Shown: positions 43,740-53,204 of the stretch, in pieces
Layout: each line of letters starts with the position of its first letter
Position numbering within the stretch: the first letter of the stretch is position 1
Source of the DNA: JBBATK01 sp039810585
GTDB lineage: Bacteria; Bacteroidota; Ignavibacteria; Kapaibacteriales; NICIL-2
Length of the DNA: 64,000 nt
Reading direction: 5' to 3'
Assembly (NCBI GenBank): GCA_039810585.1
Contig: JBDHXF010000007.1
Coordinates: 28,865 to 92,864 of the forward strand
Notes under the pieces: model-generated
Seen by the model: the letters and a program-made list of their open reading frames with translations, nothing else
Told to the model about the DNA's origin: nothing
Databases searched by the model: none
Position numbers and translations under genes: made by a program

Positions 43740-45523
43740 GGCGCAAACGATATCGGCGTGTACTCCACCAGTGAACCATCAAGTAGCTGCGCTTCTTCTT
43801 CAGCAAGGATCATGATCCAAACGGAGAGAGGATGATCGTAGGGGTTCTCGATGACCCCTTCACATTGCATGGTACGCTCAACTCCCTTCTCCGACAATTC
43901 AGGAAGATCAAGCGTTTCATTTGTACGAATCCATCTATTGGCTTGGCGATCAGCAAAAGTCTGAACGAAGATTGGCGAAGAGCATGCGTCAGCACTTTGG
44001 AATTGCAGGTGGACTGTTGCAACAGCGGAGAAATGTAAGGTTGCCTCAATCTTCACTCCGGTGTTGGCTTGAATGACGTACTGACCGATCCGTATTGGAT
44101 GAGCTGCCGAGATGGTTGTGTTATGAAGTACCTGGGGTCGCAGTGCACTTTGTTCGCGAGCAACTTCAGTGGCGTTCATTGCTTCTTGCGACTCAACAGC
44201 TCTCAGTCGATCGTCGAGTTCCTTAATTGCCTCATTATGTAATGCGGTGATGTTAGAGTAAGCGAGTGACTTCATGCCTTGCGCGTCGGTGCTGACGACT
44301 TCCGGCAGCACGGGTTCGACCTGTTGCGCAATGAAGCCGATCTGTTCCGGGTCCTGCGGACGATTGATCCAGTGGAAACGCACACCCTGCATGGCACGCA
44401 CAAGAACCATGGCGTTCAGAATGGGATGAATATCGGTTTTGAGACGTGCATCTGAGGAATGCGTCCAACCCGAGGTCGTGTAGTTCCCTGTCGTCGATCC
44501 GTTGTACACTGTCAGTCGGTTGGACGGAGAACTGGTACCGATGCCGACGTCGCCCTGAATGATGGCTCCATCGCTCGGCGCTGACGTTTCCCGGTAACCG
44601 GAACCGACGCTCAAATTACCATTGACACTAAGCTTATTAACCACCGATGAACCACTGAGTGTGGAGCCAATCTCCACATTCCCATTCACGTTGTCGATGA
44701 TCATTCCGCCATCGCTCACACCATCCGGTATGATGCCAAAAACTGTATTAGTGCCTGCAAGGGTGACATCAATTCCCATGTTGACTTTGCGGGCAGTGCC
44801 TCCGCTGTTCTTCGCTATGAATTGAAGACCAACGGTCCCATTCGTCGTTGTGTTCTCACAGAGTAAGGTGCGATTTGCATTCGTCAGCGACGTCAACGAG
44901 CTGGACGAGTTCGTCACCACGCTGTGAATCTGTGCTGAAGGCGACGACGTGCCTACGCCAAGTCGCTTGTTCGTATTATCCCAGTACAAATTTGAGTTGG
45001 AGCTGAGCGTTGAGGTGCCGGACCAATAAGCCACCTGCGTTGCACTTCCGGATCCGGTGATGTTAGAGGCATTGGTCCAGACCATTGTGTAGTCCGATCC
45101 CGAGATGGACGACACGCTCAGAAGCTGATTGACGCTCGGTGCGGTTGTCGGAAGAATCAAACGGTAGCTTGTGCTAAGACCGGATGGAGCCAACAGACTG
45201 ATCCACGATTCGGAGCCGCCGCTCAGTCCATTACTGAAGAGAACACTCTGACGACCGGTACTGAAAGGAGACTGCGCGCTTAGAGAGGAGAGAGCAAGAA
45301 GGAAATGCCCGAATACCAACAAAACGCTAAGACGAAGAGTATAGGCAAGATTGCACTGAATGTCAACTCGAGCCCTACCATGAAGTACAGCCGCCGGTAT
45401 GGATGAAGGGGTTGGGTCTCCAATGCACCTACCACACAACGTTTCCTTCGAGCTTCTTGAAAACTCGCACTTCCGTCCGACAATGGTCCCCTGTGTGGAA
45501 GGAGGATTCAAAATCGTCTTCAT
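43736..45523 (-). CDS. Surface protein with S74 intramolecular chaperone domain
   Basis: 595 residues. A late hydrophobic segment (LSVLLVFGHFLLALSSLSA) is the likely signal peptide, preceded by about 65 non-hydrophobic residues; the true start may be internal but no ATG lies between. A fibre-like beta region follows (SGGSESWISLL, NASNITGSGSATQVAYWSG). Near residue 355 is the S74 domain: HSSDARLKTDIHPILNAMV, then IGFIAQQVEPVLPEV. A C-terminal beta-sandwich-like region follows. Paralogue of the downstream 41958-43739 protein, which suggests tandem duplication. Probably a trimeric secreted or surface fibre. Confidence 0.75.
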   Translation of the reverse strand: MKTILNPPSTQGTIVGRKCEFSRSSKETLCGRCIGDPTPSSIPAAVLHGRARVDIQCNLAYTLRLSVLLVFGHFLLALSSLSAQSPFSTGRQSVLFSNGLSGGSESWISLLAPSGLSTSYRLILPTTAPSVNQLLSVSSISGSDYTMVWTNASNITGSGSATQVAYWSGTSTLSSNSNLYWDNTNKRLGVGTSSPSAQIHSVVTNSSSSLTSLTNANRTLLCENTTTNGTVGLQFIAKNSGGTARKVNMGIDVTLAGTNTVFGIIPDGVSDGGMIIDNVNGNVEIGSTLSGSSVVNKLSVNGNLSVGSGYRETSAPSDGAIIQGDVGIGTSSPSNRLTVYNGSTTGNYTTSGWTHSSDARLKTDIHPILNAMVLVRAMQGVRFHWINRPQDPEQIGFIAQQVEPVLPEVVSTDAQGMKSLAYSNITALHNEAIKELDDRLRAVESQEAMNATEVAREQSALRPQVLHNTTISAAHPIRIGQYVIQANTGVKIEATLHFSAVATVHLQFQSADACSSPIFVQTFADRQANRWIRTNETLDLPELSEKGVERTMQCEGVIENPYDHPLSVWIMILAEEEAQLLDGSLVEYTPISFAP

Positions 45524-45828
45524 CGTCAACCGAAATCACGACAAACAATCGGAGGGTTCACGCATTCATGGCTGCTGCATGTGATGAATGCACTTCTTTA
45601 CCCAAAGACCAATATACGGCGTATTCGATATTATTATCCTTATTTCTTTGAATCCAAGTAGTTGTTTTTACAACGTTTAGAGGGTGAGTAGTTGGGCAAC
45701 GAGTTCCGTTAACTTCTAAGTGCTCATACCCAATCTTACGGAGAGTACTCCCCACAAACGATCACTCAGGCTCGCGATGTATCGAACGTAGTTTTGGCTT
45801 GAATTGAGAAACTCTAACGTTTACTCGT

Positions 45829-45983
45829 AAACCGCCGTATCAGCACACACGACAATTCATTACACTCCCGGCGCCCATCAACTCGGTCTTTCGCTGCAGT
45901 CGCTTGTGCGCTCTGGTATGTACGTGCTTATTGTCCGCTCGGCCAATGGCGAGCAGGCGGCAACGAGGATTATTGCGGATTAA
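45829..45983 (+). pseudogene. 3' remnant of a T9SS-substrate gene
   Basis: The plus-strand frame from 45829 to the TAA at 45981-45983 reads ...LGLSLQSLVRSGMYVLIVRS and then ANGEQAATRIIAD. This is the end of a type A T9SS sorting domain (SG.Y...V....G...A..I). It has no start, ribosome site or upstream domain, so it is the tail of a deleted secreted protein, about 50 codons left, lying opposite the T9SS gene ending at 45997. Confidence 0.6.
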
Positions 45984-45996
45984 GAACTTGTTCCGC

Positions 45997-47496
45997 TTAT
46001 TGACCAGGTACGAGAAGGCGAATGGTGTGTTGACCATTCTGAACGAGGTAGAGTCCTGGCGGGCGTCCCTCGAATGAAAGGCGCAGCTTGTCAGCGCCGT
46101 TGGACGGAAGATGTTGGACTACTGAGCCCAGTGCATCGTAGACAATGACATCTGCCGAAGGATGTTGGATGGTAAACATATTGTTGCTCACAACGAAGGC
46201 TTCGTCTGACGACAGTGCAGCTTCCGATTCGACGCCGGCGCTGACCAACGGTATACCTATCAAGCCATTTTCGTTGAACACATAGAACTGTGTGAGCGTC
46301 GAGAGCCACACATTGTCAAAGCCGTCAACACCAATGTGTTCAATTCTCTGGTCAACGGGACTGATGATAGTATTGGAGGACGAAAACAGGGTCCACGTTC
46401 CGTGATCGTAGCGATACACTCCCGAGGCCGCAGCCAGCCACACAACACCGCGAGAATCCACGGCGATTTCGTTGGGTCTGTCGATCGTGTTTCCCGGAAC
46501 GGCAATGGCATGCACAGAATCACCAATCATTGAGAAAATGGCGAAGTCGTTTTCTACCGAGGAACCAACAAACCAGATGGTACTGTCGGCTGCGATGCAG
46601 AAATCCGTTGCCCTCGTTACAGGCCACACAGACAACGACGTATCGTTGCGAAGCACCAGTGGCTTGTCGCCTTCCGAGCACACCACAAGTCGATTCCGCA
46701 GATCCACCGCCATTTTTCGAATATAGGTCGAGAGCTTGGCTGACGAATTGATTGTTGTATAGCTTCCATTCGAGTTTCTTCTGTAAAGAGTGTTGGCAAT
46801 GGTCGCGACGATTGGCTGATTATCCGCATCAATGCAACATGCGAGCAGATTATCGCTTGGCAATTGACTATTGGCATGAGTGTAGACAGTCGTTGCCGTT
46901 CCGTCGAAATACCCCAAGCCCACGCTTGTCGGAAACCAGTAGGAATTTTGTGAATCAAAAGCGCAATGCATCTGTTCCGTTGTGCTCTTCATGGGGGCAA
47001 GGTAGGCCGACCAAGCTCCGCTATGATAACGATTCACCGTAACGGTGCTCAAGCTGGTTGATGCAACCATGTTTCCCTGACGATCGCAATCGAGTTCAGA
47101 CATGCGATTGACATTGATCGGGTATTTCATGGTTGTCCACATCGGGTTGGAGATCACATGCAGAGTAAAGCTCAGCGTGTCGCTATAATTATCCGTCGAT
47201 GCTACAAGCTGCAACGCCTTCATGCCTGTGTCACCGGAATTAGTGTGCACAATCATCTGCTGAGCAGCATACGGAGGGTTGCAAAACTTGGAGTCGAAAT
47301 CCACCGTGTAGCCCGTTGCAACAGCTAAGACTATCGAAGCATGAAATGCACTATCAACGCTAAAACTCAGCGTGAAATGCGCTTGGTCTCCCGCCGTCAC
47401 CGTCTGATTCGGTGGCGAGAGCTGTACGTGAAAGGGGTCCGCGTGGAGAGCTGTAATAACGAGAAGAAGACTGCAGATGAGGAAAATGCTTTTCAT
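45997..47496 (-). CDS. T9SS-secreted protein with beta-propeller-like repeats
   Basis: 499 residues from MKSIFLICSLLLVITALHA (signal peptide). An Ig-like N-terminal domain (QLSPPNQTVTAGDQAHFTL) is followed by two-component-sensor-type (Reg_prop-like) repeats such as GVVWLAAASGVYRYDHGTW and DSTIWFVGSSVENDFAIF. The last 60 residues form a T9SS type A domain (IVYDALGSVVQHL, GLYLVQNGQHTIRLLV). Secreted, probably binding or sensing at the surface. The upstream start at 47592 adds a Met-Trp-Arg-rich leader and was rejected. Confidence 0.85.
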   Translation of the reverse strand: MKSIFLICSLLLVITALHADPFHVQLSPPNQTVTAGDQAHFTLSFSVDSAFHASIVLAVATGYTVDFDSKFCNPPYAAQQMIVHTNSGDTGMKALQLVASTDNYSDTLSFTLHVISNPMWTTMKYPINVNRMSELDCDRQGNMVASTSLSTVTVNRYHSGAWSAYLAPMKSTTEQMHCAFDSQNSYWFPTSVGLGYFDGTATTVYTHANSQLPSDNLLACCIDADNQPIVATIANTLYRRNSNGSYTTINSSAKLSTYIRKMAVDLRNRLVVCSEGDKPLVLRNDTSLSVWPVTRATDFCIAADSTIWFVGSSVENDFAIFSMIGDSVHAIAVPGNTIDRPNEIAVDSRGVVWLAAASGVYRYDHGTWTLFSSSNTIISPVDQRIEHIGVDGFDNVWLSTLTQFYVFNENGLIGIPLVSAGVESEAALSSDEAFVVSNNMFTIQHPSADVIVYDALGSVVQHLPSNGADKLRLSFEGRPPGLYLVQNGQHTIRLLVPGQ

Positions 47497-47627
47497 GACG
47501 TCGTTCCCGGACGTGAAGAGAATCGTGTGTTGTGGGCCGGGCATTTGTCCCGCACGACTTGTGCACCACCTGCGGCGCATCCATGATAGCACACGGACGG
47601 TTCACAAACAAATCGTCAGGAGATTTT

Positions 47628-47660
47628 TTATACGTGCGCGGCAAAGCCGCACACGTATAA
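47628..47660. repeat. Extragenic hairpin, loop AAA
   Basis: Arms of 15 nt (TTATACGTGCGCGGC mirrored with one G-T type mismatch), loop AAA. Same TTATACG core as 35-77 and 18406-18448. It lies just beyond the stop of the gene ending at 47669. Confidence 0.65.
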
Positions 47661-47668
47661 GCAAAAAC

Positions 47669-48043
47669 CTATACGATTTTCACGTCTTCACCAATCATGA
47701 TTCCGTGGCCTTCGGGCAATCGAATGGAAAATTCGAGCATTCCGGTGTCGTCAGCCTGACGGAGCGCACTGCATTGGATACCGTTGTAGCCGGATGCTTT
47801 CTCGTAGAGCTCACGGACCTTTTCGACAACGAAGTACGCAAAGAAAGAATGACAACCCGTCTCCGATGCCAACATGTCGTCCGGGCACTCCCCCATCCAG
47901 ATCACAAATTTTGGAGAGCGGACGATGACCCAGCCCTTCGGTGCCGGACATTGCTCTAGCTCCATCACTTGGGTGAAGAAACTTAGAGTTGGCTCAAAGG
48001 ACCGAACAGCTAACACGTAACTATTTCCCGTGTAATGAATCAT
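47669..48043 (-). CDS. VOC (glyoxalase/bleomycin-resistance fold) protein
   Basis: 124 residues, MIHYTGNSYVLAVRSFEP at the start, then LEQCPAPKGWVIVRSPKF, and IQCSALRQADDTGMLEFSIRL at the end. It shows one beta-alpha-beta-beta-beta pair typical of VOC domains. It lacks clear metal-ligand motifs. Next to another VOC gene, with 46 nt between. A carrier or lyase role cannot be assigned. The longer frame from 48196 overlaps the upstream gene and has no domain. Confidence 0.65.
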   Translation of the reverse strand: MIHYTGNSYVLAVRSFEPTLSFFTQVMELEQCPAPKGWVIVRSPKFVIWMGECPDDMLASETGCHSFFAYFVVEKVRELYEKASGYNGIQCSALRQADDTGMLEFSIRLPEGHGIMIGEDVKIV

Positions 48044-48089
48044 GCTGAGGCGTTTAATAATGAAAGGGTAGCGCGTATCTGCACGTCGT

Positions 48090-48617
48090 CTACTTCGTAG
48101 TCCGGCTGCCCATCGTAATTCCAAGACGCTCATACTCCACATCATTAGGTTCCCAGAGTTCCAGCTTGTTTCCGTCGGGATCCATGATGTGCACAAATTT
48201 GCCGTAGCTCACGCTTTGAACGGTATCAACAATCTGCACGCCGCTGGTGCGAAGGTCAGCAACGAGCGCATCCAGATTATCGACGCGATAGTTGATCATG
48301 AAATCCTTTTGCGATGGCTCGAAATAGGTGGTGCTTGCTTTGAAGGGCGACCATTGACTAAAACCTTTCTTGCTACTGTCGGCTCCTTGATACCACTCGA
48401 ACACCGCTCCATATTGATTCACGTTGAGACCCAAGTTCTTGCTGTACCACTCTCGCACTTCCTTGGGCTTGCTGCACTTGAAAAACACTCCTCCGATACC
48501 GGTCACATGCGCCTTCTCGACACTTGAATGTGCTATGTGCTCACCCATGGCGTAAAAGGCAACGCCGCAAAGAAAGGATAGCATCACGGCCGCTATCAGT
48601 GTGGATTTTTTTATCAC
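48090..48617 (-). CDS. Membrane-anchored VOC-domain protein
   Basis: About 175 residues with a likely GTG start at 48617 giving an N-terminal anchor (KKSTLIAAVMLSFLCGVAFY). The body has a VOC/glyoxalase-I-like domain: GIGGVFFKCSKPKEVREWYSK, GLNVNQYGAVFEWYQG and the terminal FVHIMDPDGNKLELWEPND, a canonical VOC ending with a metal-binding Glu. Expected in the periplasm or at the inner membrane. Start codon is uncertain. Confidence 0.7.
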   Translation of the reverse strand: MIKKSTLIAAVMLSFLCGVAFYAMGEHIAHSSVEKAHVTGIGGVFFKCSKPKEVREWYSKNLGLNVNQYGAVFEWYQGADSSKKGFSQWSPFKASTTYFEPSQKDFMINYRVDNLDALVADLRTSGVQIVDTVQSVSYGKFVHIMDPDGNKLELWEPNDVEYERLGITMGSRTTK

Positions 48618-48841
48618 GTGTCTCTCTGAATAAAAAGGTAAAAGTCTCTTCGCGCTCACAATCATAAGAAATGTGACGCACTCAATGTCGTTCACACTAT
48701 TGTGGTTCAGGCACCGCCCATGAAACCACATTTTGTCAACATTCGAAGGGCATTGGCAAACAAACGACCAACCGACGCCAAAGGACGCGGAAAGTTAGCT
48801 TCACGCCGTTATTGATTCACTGCAGTGTTCAACACCATCTC

Positions 48842-49777
48842 TCACTTCGATTTTTCTTTTGCTGCTTGCAGCGATTGATATTCGTGCAGGATGTCGATAT
48901 CGCCCGGTTCGGCGATCATGGCTAGGCGGCGTTGCGGAGAGTGCATCCAGCGATAGATCCACGACATTCCGCCGCGACCGTGGTAAGCGAGCGGACGGTG
49001 GTAGCCGGGATCTTGCACTGCGCTATCAAACGACACAAAGCGGAAGCCGAGATCTTGAATGTGACGGACGAGTTCAGGCAGGTAGTCGCGATTGAGAGCG
49101 TTGTCGTGACAGAGGTAGATGTGACGCAGATTTGAGCTACCGTTGGCGGTTGCTACGCTGTCGATAAACAGTAGAATCGCAACAGTGTAGTGCAGATAAG
49201 ATTGTGCTACTGCCCGTGCTCCCACAGAATCGCCGAGTTGCCAGCGATGGACATAGACATCGTTATAGGCATAGTCAGCACTCTCGAGGCTAAAGGGCGC
49301 GATACTATATCCTCGCTCTTGCAACGCTCGGCGCATCGTATCCTGTTGCAGCGAATCAACGCCGCAATCGTTATAGGGGAAACGGAAGTAGTGAAAATCC
49401 TTGTGATACTTCTTGGCAAGATTAGTACACAGCACGGCTCCCCTATCCACGTTATCCAAAAACGCTTTCGTCCCAACCTTCGACAGATCGGGATGAGAAT
49501 ACGAGTGGTTTCCGATGGTCATGTAATCGCGCGCAATCCATTGCTCAAGAGCGGAGTGACCTGTGGCGGCATTGATGCTCTCTTCGTTCTTCTCGTTGAT
49601 AAAGATGCAGACCGGTATGTGTAAGGAATCGAGGCGTAGCAACAAGCGACTTGCCGAGCCATCGGACGATTGCACGTTGACGCCCGGAACGTCATCAATG
49701 CTGAGAGCAATTTGCCGTTGTGCAAACACAAACGGCGTTGTCATCAGCATCAGCACGATGCTCAACCTTGTCATCAT
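48842..49777 (-). CDS. Polysaccharide deacetylase (NodB-like)
   Basis: 311 residues with signal peptide MMTRLSIVLMLMTTPFVFA. Motifs of CE4 enzymes: ALSIDDVPG (catalytic Asp pair), GNHSYSHPDL (HSxxH), FRFPYND (RxPY), and YLCHDN (LxH). So metal-dependent deacetylation of a glycan, in the periplasm, is likely. Possible targets: chitin-like polymers, peptidoglycan or exopolysaccharide. Two adjacent ATGs are possible (49777, 49774). Confidence 0.87.
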   Translation of the reverse strand: MMTRLSIVLMLMTTPFVFAQRQIALSIDDVPGVNVQSSDGSASRLLLRLDSLHIPVCIFINEKNEESINAATGHSALEQWIARDYMTIGNHSYSHPDLSKVGTKAFLDNVDRGAVLCTNLAKKYHKDFHYFRFPYNDCGVDSLQQDTMRRALQERGYSIAPFSLESADYAYNDVYVHRWQLGDSVGARAVAQSYLHYTVAILLFIDSVATANGSSNLRHIYLCHDNALNRDYLPELVRHIQDLGFRFVSFDSAVQDPGYHRPLAYHGRGGMSWIYRWMHSPQRRLAMIAEPGDIDILHEYQSLQAAKEKSK

Positions 49778-50161
49778 AATAGAGCGTACCCGGGATGATG
49801 TGGAAATTTGTGGTCGACTCTCGCCATGCTGACACGAGCTCAGGCTGGTTCTGCCCAAGGCGTTGAACCATTCGGAGAACCGCGTTCAGATTTGAAAATA
49901 CGATGAACGAGGCACAGGGAAAAGCAGCGCGAGACAGACACGATACCACGCCTAGACGCAAGAATTTTGAGTCATCGATGAGCAAGCGAGACCAAGAATA
50001 TACCAGTGAAAGCGTGATACATGAGTCACGCGACAAACGACCCGTACGACACGCAGCCCGGAGGGCTCGTGTATAAAAAGCCACTAGCTCGTCACTTGTG
50101 AGCCAAGCGAAGGACTGAGAACGACCGAAGCGCCAAAGCACGTTTGTTTATGCTCGTGTGA
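49778..50161. other. Gene-free stretch with a small hairpin
   Basis: I see no convincing gene. A hairpin at 50049-50072 (ACACG-C-AGCCC / GGGCTCGTGT, loop GGA) lies about 90 nt beyond the stop of the arylsulfotransferase gene on the minus strand. It belongs with the three-base-loop hairpins. Confidence 0.4.
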
Positions 50162-51832
50162 TTAATGAATCATCACTTTTCTAAGACCGGCTCCATGGGC
50201 AGATTCGGTACGAATGAAATAGAGGCCAGGACCGACCATTGCACGCAGATCGACCGTGTAGGTTCCACTGTTTTTCCAGCCATCGTGCAGGTCTCTAACG
50301 AAGCGGGCGTTGGCATCATAGAGGCTCACTCGCACGTTCTCCGACGCTGAAATAGAGTAGTGCAACATACCCGTGCATAATTCCTCACCCATTAGCTCTT
50401 CTGTAGGCGTTGAGCTCTGTAGGATATCATTCACTGCAGCCGCAAGAACGCAATTATCCGGAATTGGATTTAACTCCAGGGGAAGAGAAGCGTTCAAACT
50501 CTTGTCGGCAAAAGCCGGATAGTTATACGGGTATCGAGTGCAGCGGAACACGGAGTTGAAATTAGGGGTCTGACCTTGTGATGCGAACACTCCCTGACAA
50601 TCCGGATTTACGTACTTCCAGACAACAGTGTTTGTGGAATCGACTTCCGTGAACGTACCGGAGGTTCCTGCGCAAATGAGCAGGTTACCATTCGGAAGGA
50701 TTTCCGCACCCGAAATAATCGCAGAATACAACGACTCCCGCGGCGTAGCGGTATATCGTCGATCGGCTTTTTCGGGACCAAATTTATTGTCGAGCAGAGC
50801 ATACGAACCATCGCTGTTCATAGGCGGATAAATAAAATCGACGGACGAGTAGGGATCGCTTGTTGAGCCGGCGTCGTTATTGAAGACAATAAATCCAAGC
50901 GTTTTATTTGGACCGCTACGGATAAACTGCACATTATGCTGGTGACCGAGTGTAGCATTCTCCGCGCTGCCCTGCTTATACATTTGCGGATTGCCCCAAC
51001 GGTACAGAAAGTCGCCACCCTTGCCGGAGCGTCCGCCGGTTGATCCGGCTGCTTCAGACATTGTGGTGCTGTGGTCGATGACCCAGAATTCACTCGGAAT
51101 ACGGCAGCTTATCACAATCTCATCCCGTTCTGCGTCGTAGTGTAAACCATTGGCATGAACCCAATCGGCAAAGGTCTTTGGGGGGACAATTGCATTCACA
51201 CTAAAACGTTGCGGATTTTCCGATACCGATCCATAATGAGCCTTCGCCGGATCCAGATCTTGAATTAAATGATCCCACAAGTGCCACTCCCACACGATCT
51301 CTGCATCATTGGTTCCCACAGGTTTTAATTCCACAATTTTCTCAGACCAACATTCGCCGGCCGAACTGTCCGGTCTGCCGGCCGCGATCACTTGTTCCGG
51401 GCTCCGCACTTCCCACATGAGGACGAGAATATTGCCGTTGGGTAACGGACAAATATCGTGGTGCGGGCAATCGGTGTCGCTCCCGATGTCGAACGACCAC
51501 AATACCGTTCCATCCCAAGCCATCCGTTCGATATGTCCACCGGATAAACCCAGATTAAAGTGGGAGGTACGCATTGATGCTTCCGGGCGGAGCAGACTTC
51601 CGTCGGGTAACAAATACACTGAGAAGGCTGCGCCCGCATTGGATTGCCAGCTGTGCACTTCACGACCGCAGTTGTCGATCAAGTGTGTCGTCTTCGAAGC
51701 CATCGAAGAAAACAGCGTCAAGCCATTAAAAGACTTGACCGGATCATAACTGAACAGTCCAACAGTTTGCTGTGCGTGAACTACGATGCTTGCCACGACG
51801 AGCAAGAACGCTATGCGTATGAGCTTTTTCAT
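50162..51832 (-). CDS. Arylsulfotransferase (ASST)-like secreted protein with T9SS tail
   Basis: 556 residues. Signal peptide MKKLIRIAFLLVVASIVVHA. A beta-propeller region in the ASST/aryl-sulfate-sulfotransferase style: GHIERMAWDGTVLWSFD, DCPHHDICPLPNGNILVLMW, NGLHYDAERDEIVISCR, RWGNPQMY, LGHQHNVQFI, GAEILPNGNLLICAG. These His residues resemble the ASST active site. The last 75 residues form a T9SS type A domain (VRVSLYDANARFVRDLHDG, GLYFIRTESAHG). It is probably exported and surface-attached. Actual sulfotransferase activity is not shown by sequence. Confidence 0.85.
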   Translation of the reverse strand: MKKLIRIAFLLVVASIVVHAQQTVGLFSYDPVKSFNGLTLFSSMASKTTHLIDNCGREVHSWQSNAGAAFSVYLLPDGSLLRPEASMRTSHFNLGLSGGHIERMAWDGTVLWSFDIGSDTDCPHHDICPLPNGNILVLMWEVRSPEQVIAAGRPDSSAGECWSEKIVELKPVGTNDAEIVWEWHLWDHLIQDLDPAKAHYGSVSENPQRFSVNAIVPPKTFADWVHANGLHYDAERDEIVISCRIPSEFWVIDHSTTMSEAAGSTGGRSGKGGDFLYRWGNPQMYKQGSAENATLGHQHNVQFIRSGPNKTLGFIVFNNDAGSTSDPYSSVDFIYPPMNSDGSYALLDNKFGPEKADRRYTATPRESLYSAIISGAEILPNGNLLICAGTSGTFTEVDSTNTVVWKYVNPDCQGVFASQGQTPNFNSVFRCTRYPYNYPAFADKSLNASLPLELNPIPDNCVLAAAVNDILQSSTPTEELMGEELCTGMLHYSISASENVRVSLYDANARFVRDLHDGWKNSGTYTVDLRAMVGPGLYFIRTESAHGAGLRKVMIH

Positions 51833-52692
51833 TTCGACTCCTGTTCCTTGGGTTTACCGGCATTGCACTGTCGAGTCATTGTGAACCGATGAATGAGAAA
51901 TGACAAATAATCCATGCTCGCTCATCGTGCGCACATTGCATTTTCATGCATTTCTAAGACGCTCATTCAATGTAGAGGAACGGTCGTCAATACCTAATGA
52001 ATTAATATTTAACCGTGTTTTCGCTGTTTTTTGTTTGTTTCACTATCCCAAATGGTGAGCGACAATGCTGTCGCTGTGACTTCCGTCAATTCAACAATCC
52101 TGATGAAATTTGCGTATCAAAAAACCGAAATGAGAGCTACCAATAATCGCCGGACAGCGACTATGCGCTATCTTTCATCGCGTGAAAAACATGAACTATC
52201 CGCGTTACAGTGGGCATATTTTCTGCATTCTAAGGGCTCATTTCCTCTGAACAGACTCTTGGCTTCCGGTTCATCCTTGGCTGTCAGCACAGCTCTTCAT
52301 GCAGTTTTGATGAATAGCGTTCATTTTTGATAACAGTAACTAAAATGATCAGCGATGTGTTTGGGATGGAGCGCGCTCGCAAAGAGAAGGTTAGTCGTTG
52401 CGGAGCTGGATACCGGTTTCGATGTGAAAGCACGACACTCAAACTTTTTGTTCTTCTCAGTCGGCTTTTACGACCGGACAAACAAGTCGCTACAGCTTTT
52501 CATAGTACTTGTCAAAGTACAGTGTGGATAAATCGTGTTCGCCTAATAAAATATAGTTGCCAATATTTCCTTTTCGCGCGTCAACGACCGGAAGTCGTAC
52601 CGCTCAACATATAACGCGTAGATACGACAAGATATCTTTTATACAAAGTACTCACGTAAGTCCTCGCTAGGCTCGACTACACAAAAAACACC
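51833..52692. other. Long gene-free stretch
   Basis: About 860 nt. Short overlapping reading frames exist at 52031-52614 on both strands, but none has a ribosome site, signal or recognisable domain, and base composition is uneven. It may contain a decayed gene or the promoter of the RAYT gene. Nothing further is supported. Confidence 0.35.
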
Positions 52693-53145
52693 GTGCCACA
52701 ATCACTGTCCCGTCTGCTCATACATCTCGTGTGGAGCACTAAACACCGTCATCCCTATCTGTCTTCAGACATACGTGCTCACGTTCACAGTCGTATTGCG
52801 GAGATTGTTCGTTGTTGTGGCTGCCAGGCGTACCGAGTGGGAGGCGTTTCCGACCATGTGCACATTGCCCTTAGACTGTCTCGAACGATTAGTACCGCCG
52901 ATCTCGTACGCGAGATCAAGACAGCATCTTGCAAACACATAAAATCTCACTACCCCTCACTCACCGATTTTGCCTGGCAAGCGGGTTACGGCGCGTTCAG
53001 CCTGGACATGGATCAACTTGAAGTATTGACTCGCTACATCGACAACCAGGAAGTACACCATCAAACGGACACATATCAACAAGAGTACAGAACGCTCCTC
53101 CACAAACATGAAGTAGAATTTGATGAGAGATTTGTATGGGATTGA
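52693..53145 (+). CDS. REP-associated tyrosine transposase (RAYT; IS200/IS605-like TnpA)
   Basis: 150 residues, GTG start. The Y1/HUH fold: HLVWSTKHRHPYL near residue 10, GGVSDHVHIALRL with the HxH pair of the HUH nuclease, and the catalytic Tyr in LTRYIDNQEVHHQ near residue 118. RAYTs are domesticated relatives of IS200 transposases that act on REP palindromes rather than on their own ends. Directly downstream sits an array of six hairpin-bearing 91-bp units, and a second hairpin type lies beyond. No target-site ends flank the gene. Confidence 0.9.
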   Translation: MPQSLSRLLIHLVWSTKHRHPYLSSDIRAHVHSRIAEIVRCCGCQAYRVGGVSDHVHIALRLSRTISTADLVREIKTASCKHIKSHYPSLTDFAWQAGYGAFSLDMDQLEVLTRYIDNQEVHHQTDTYQQEYRTLLHKHEVEFDERFVWD

Positions 53146-53204
53146 CTTGGTGCAGTTGAGAATGTAAGAGTGCTCCACTTAGATCCTGACGTTAAACTTT
53201 GAAT

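Noticed and set aside
35..50072. CRISPR-like arrays
   Set aside because: The hairpins are single and widely spaced with no repeat-spacer order; the only regular array (53205-53715) has no variable spacers and no cas genes nearby.
52031..52614. Overlapping 95-99-residue frames before the RAYT gene
   Set aside because: No ribosome site, domain or composition supports them, and opposite-strand frames overlap.
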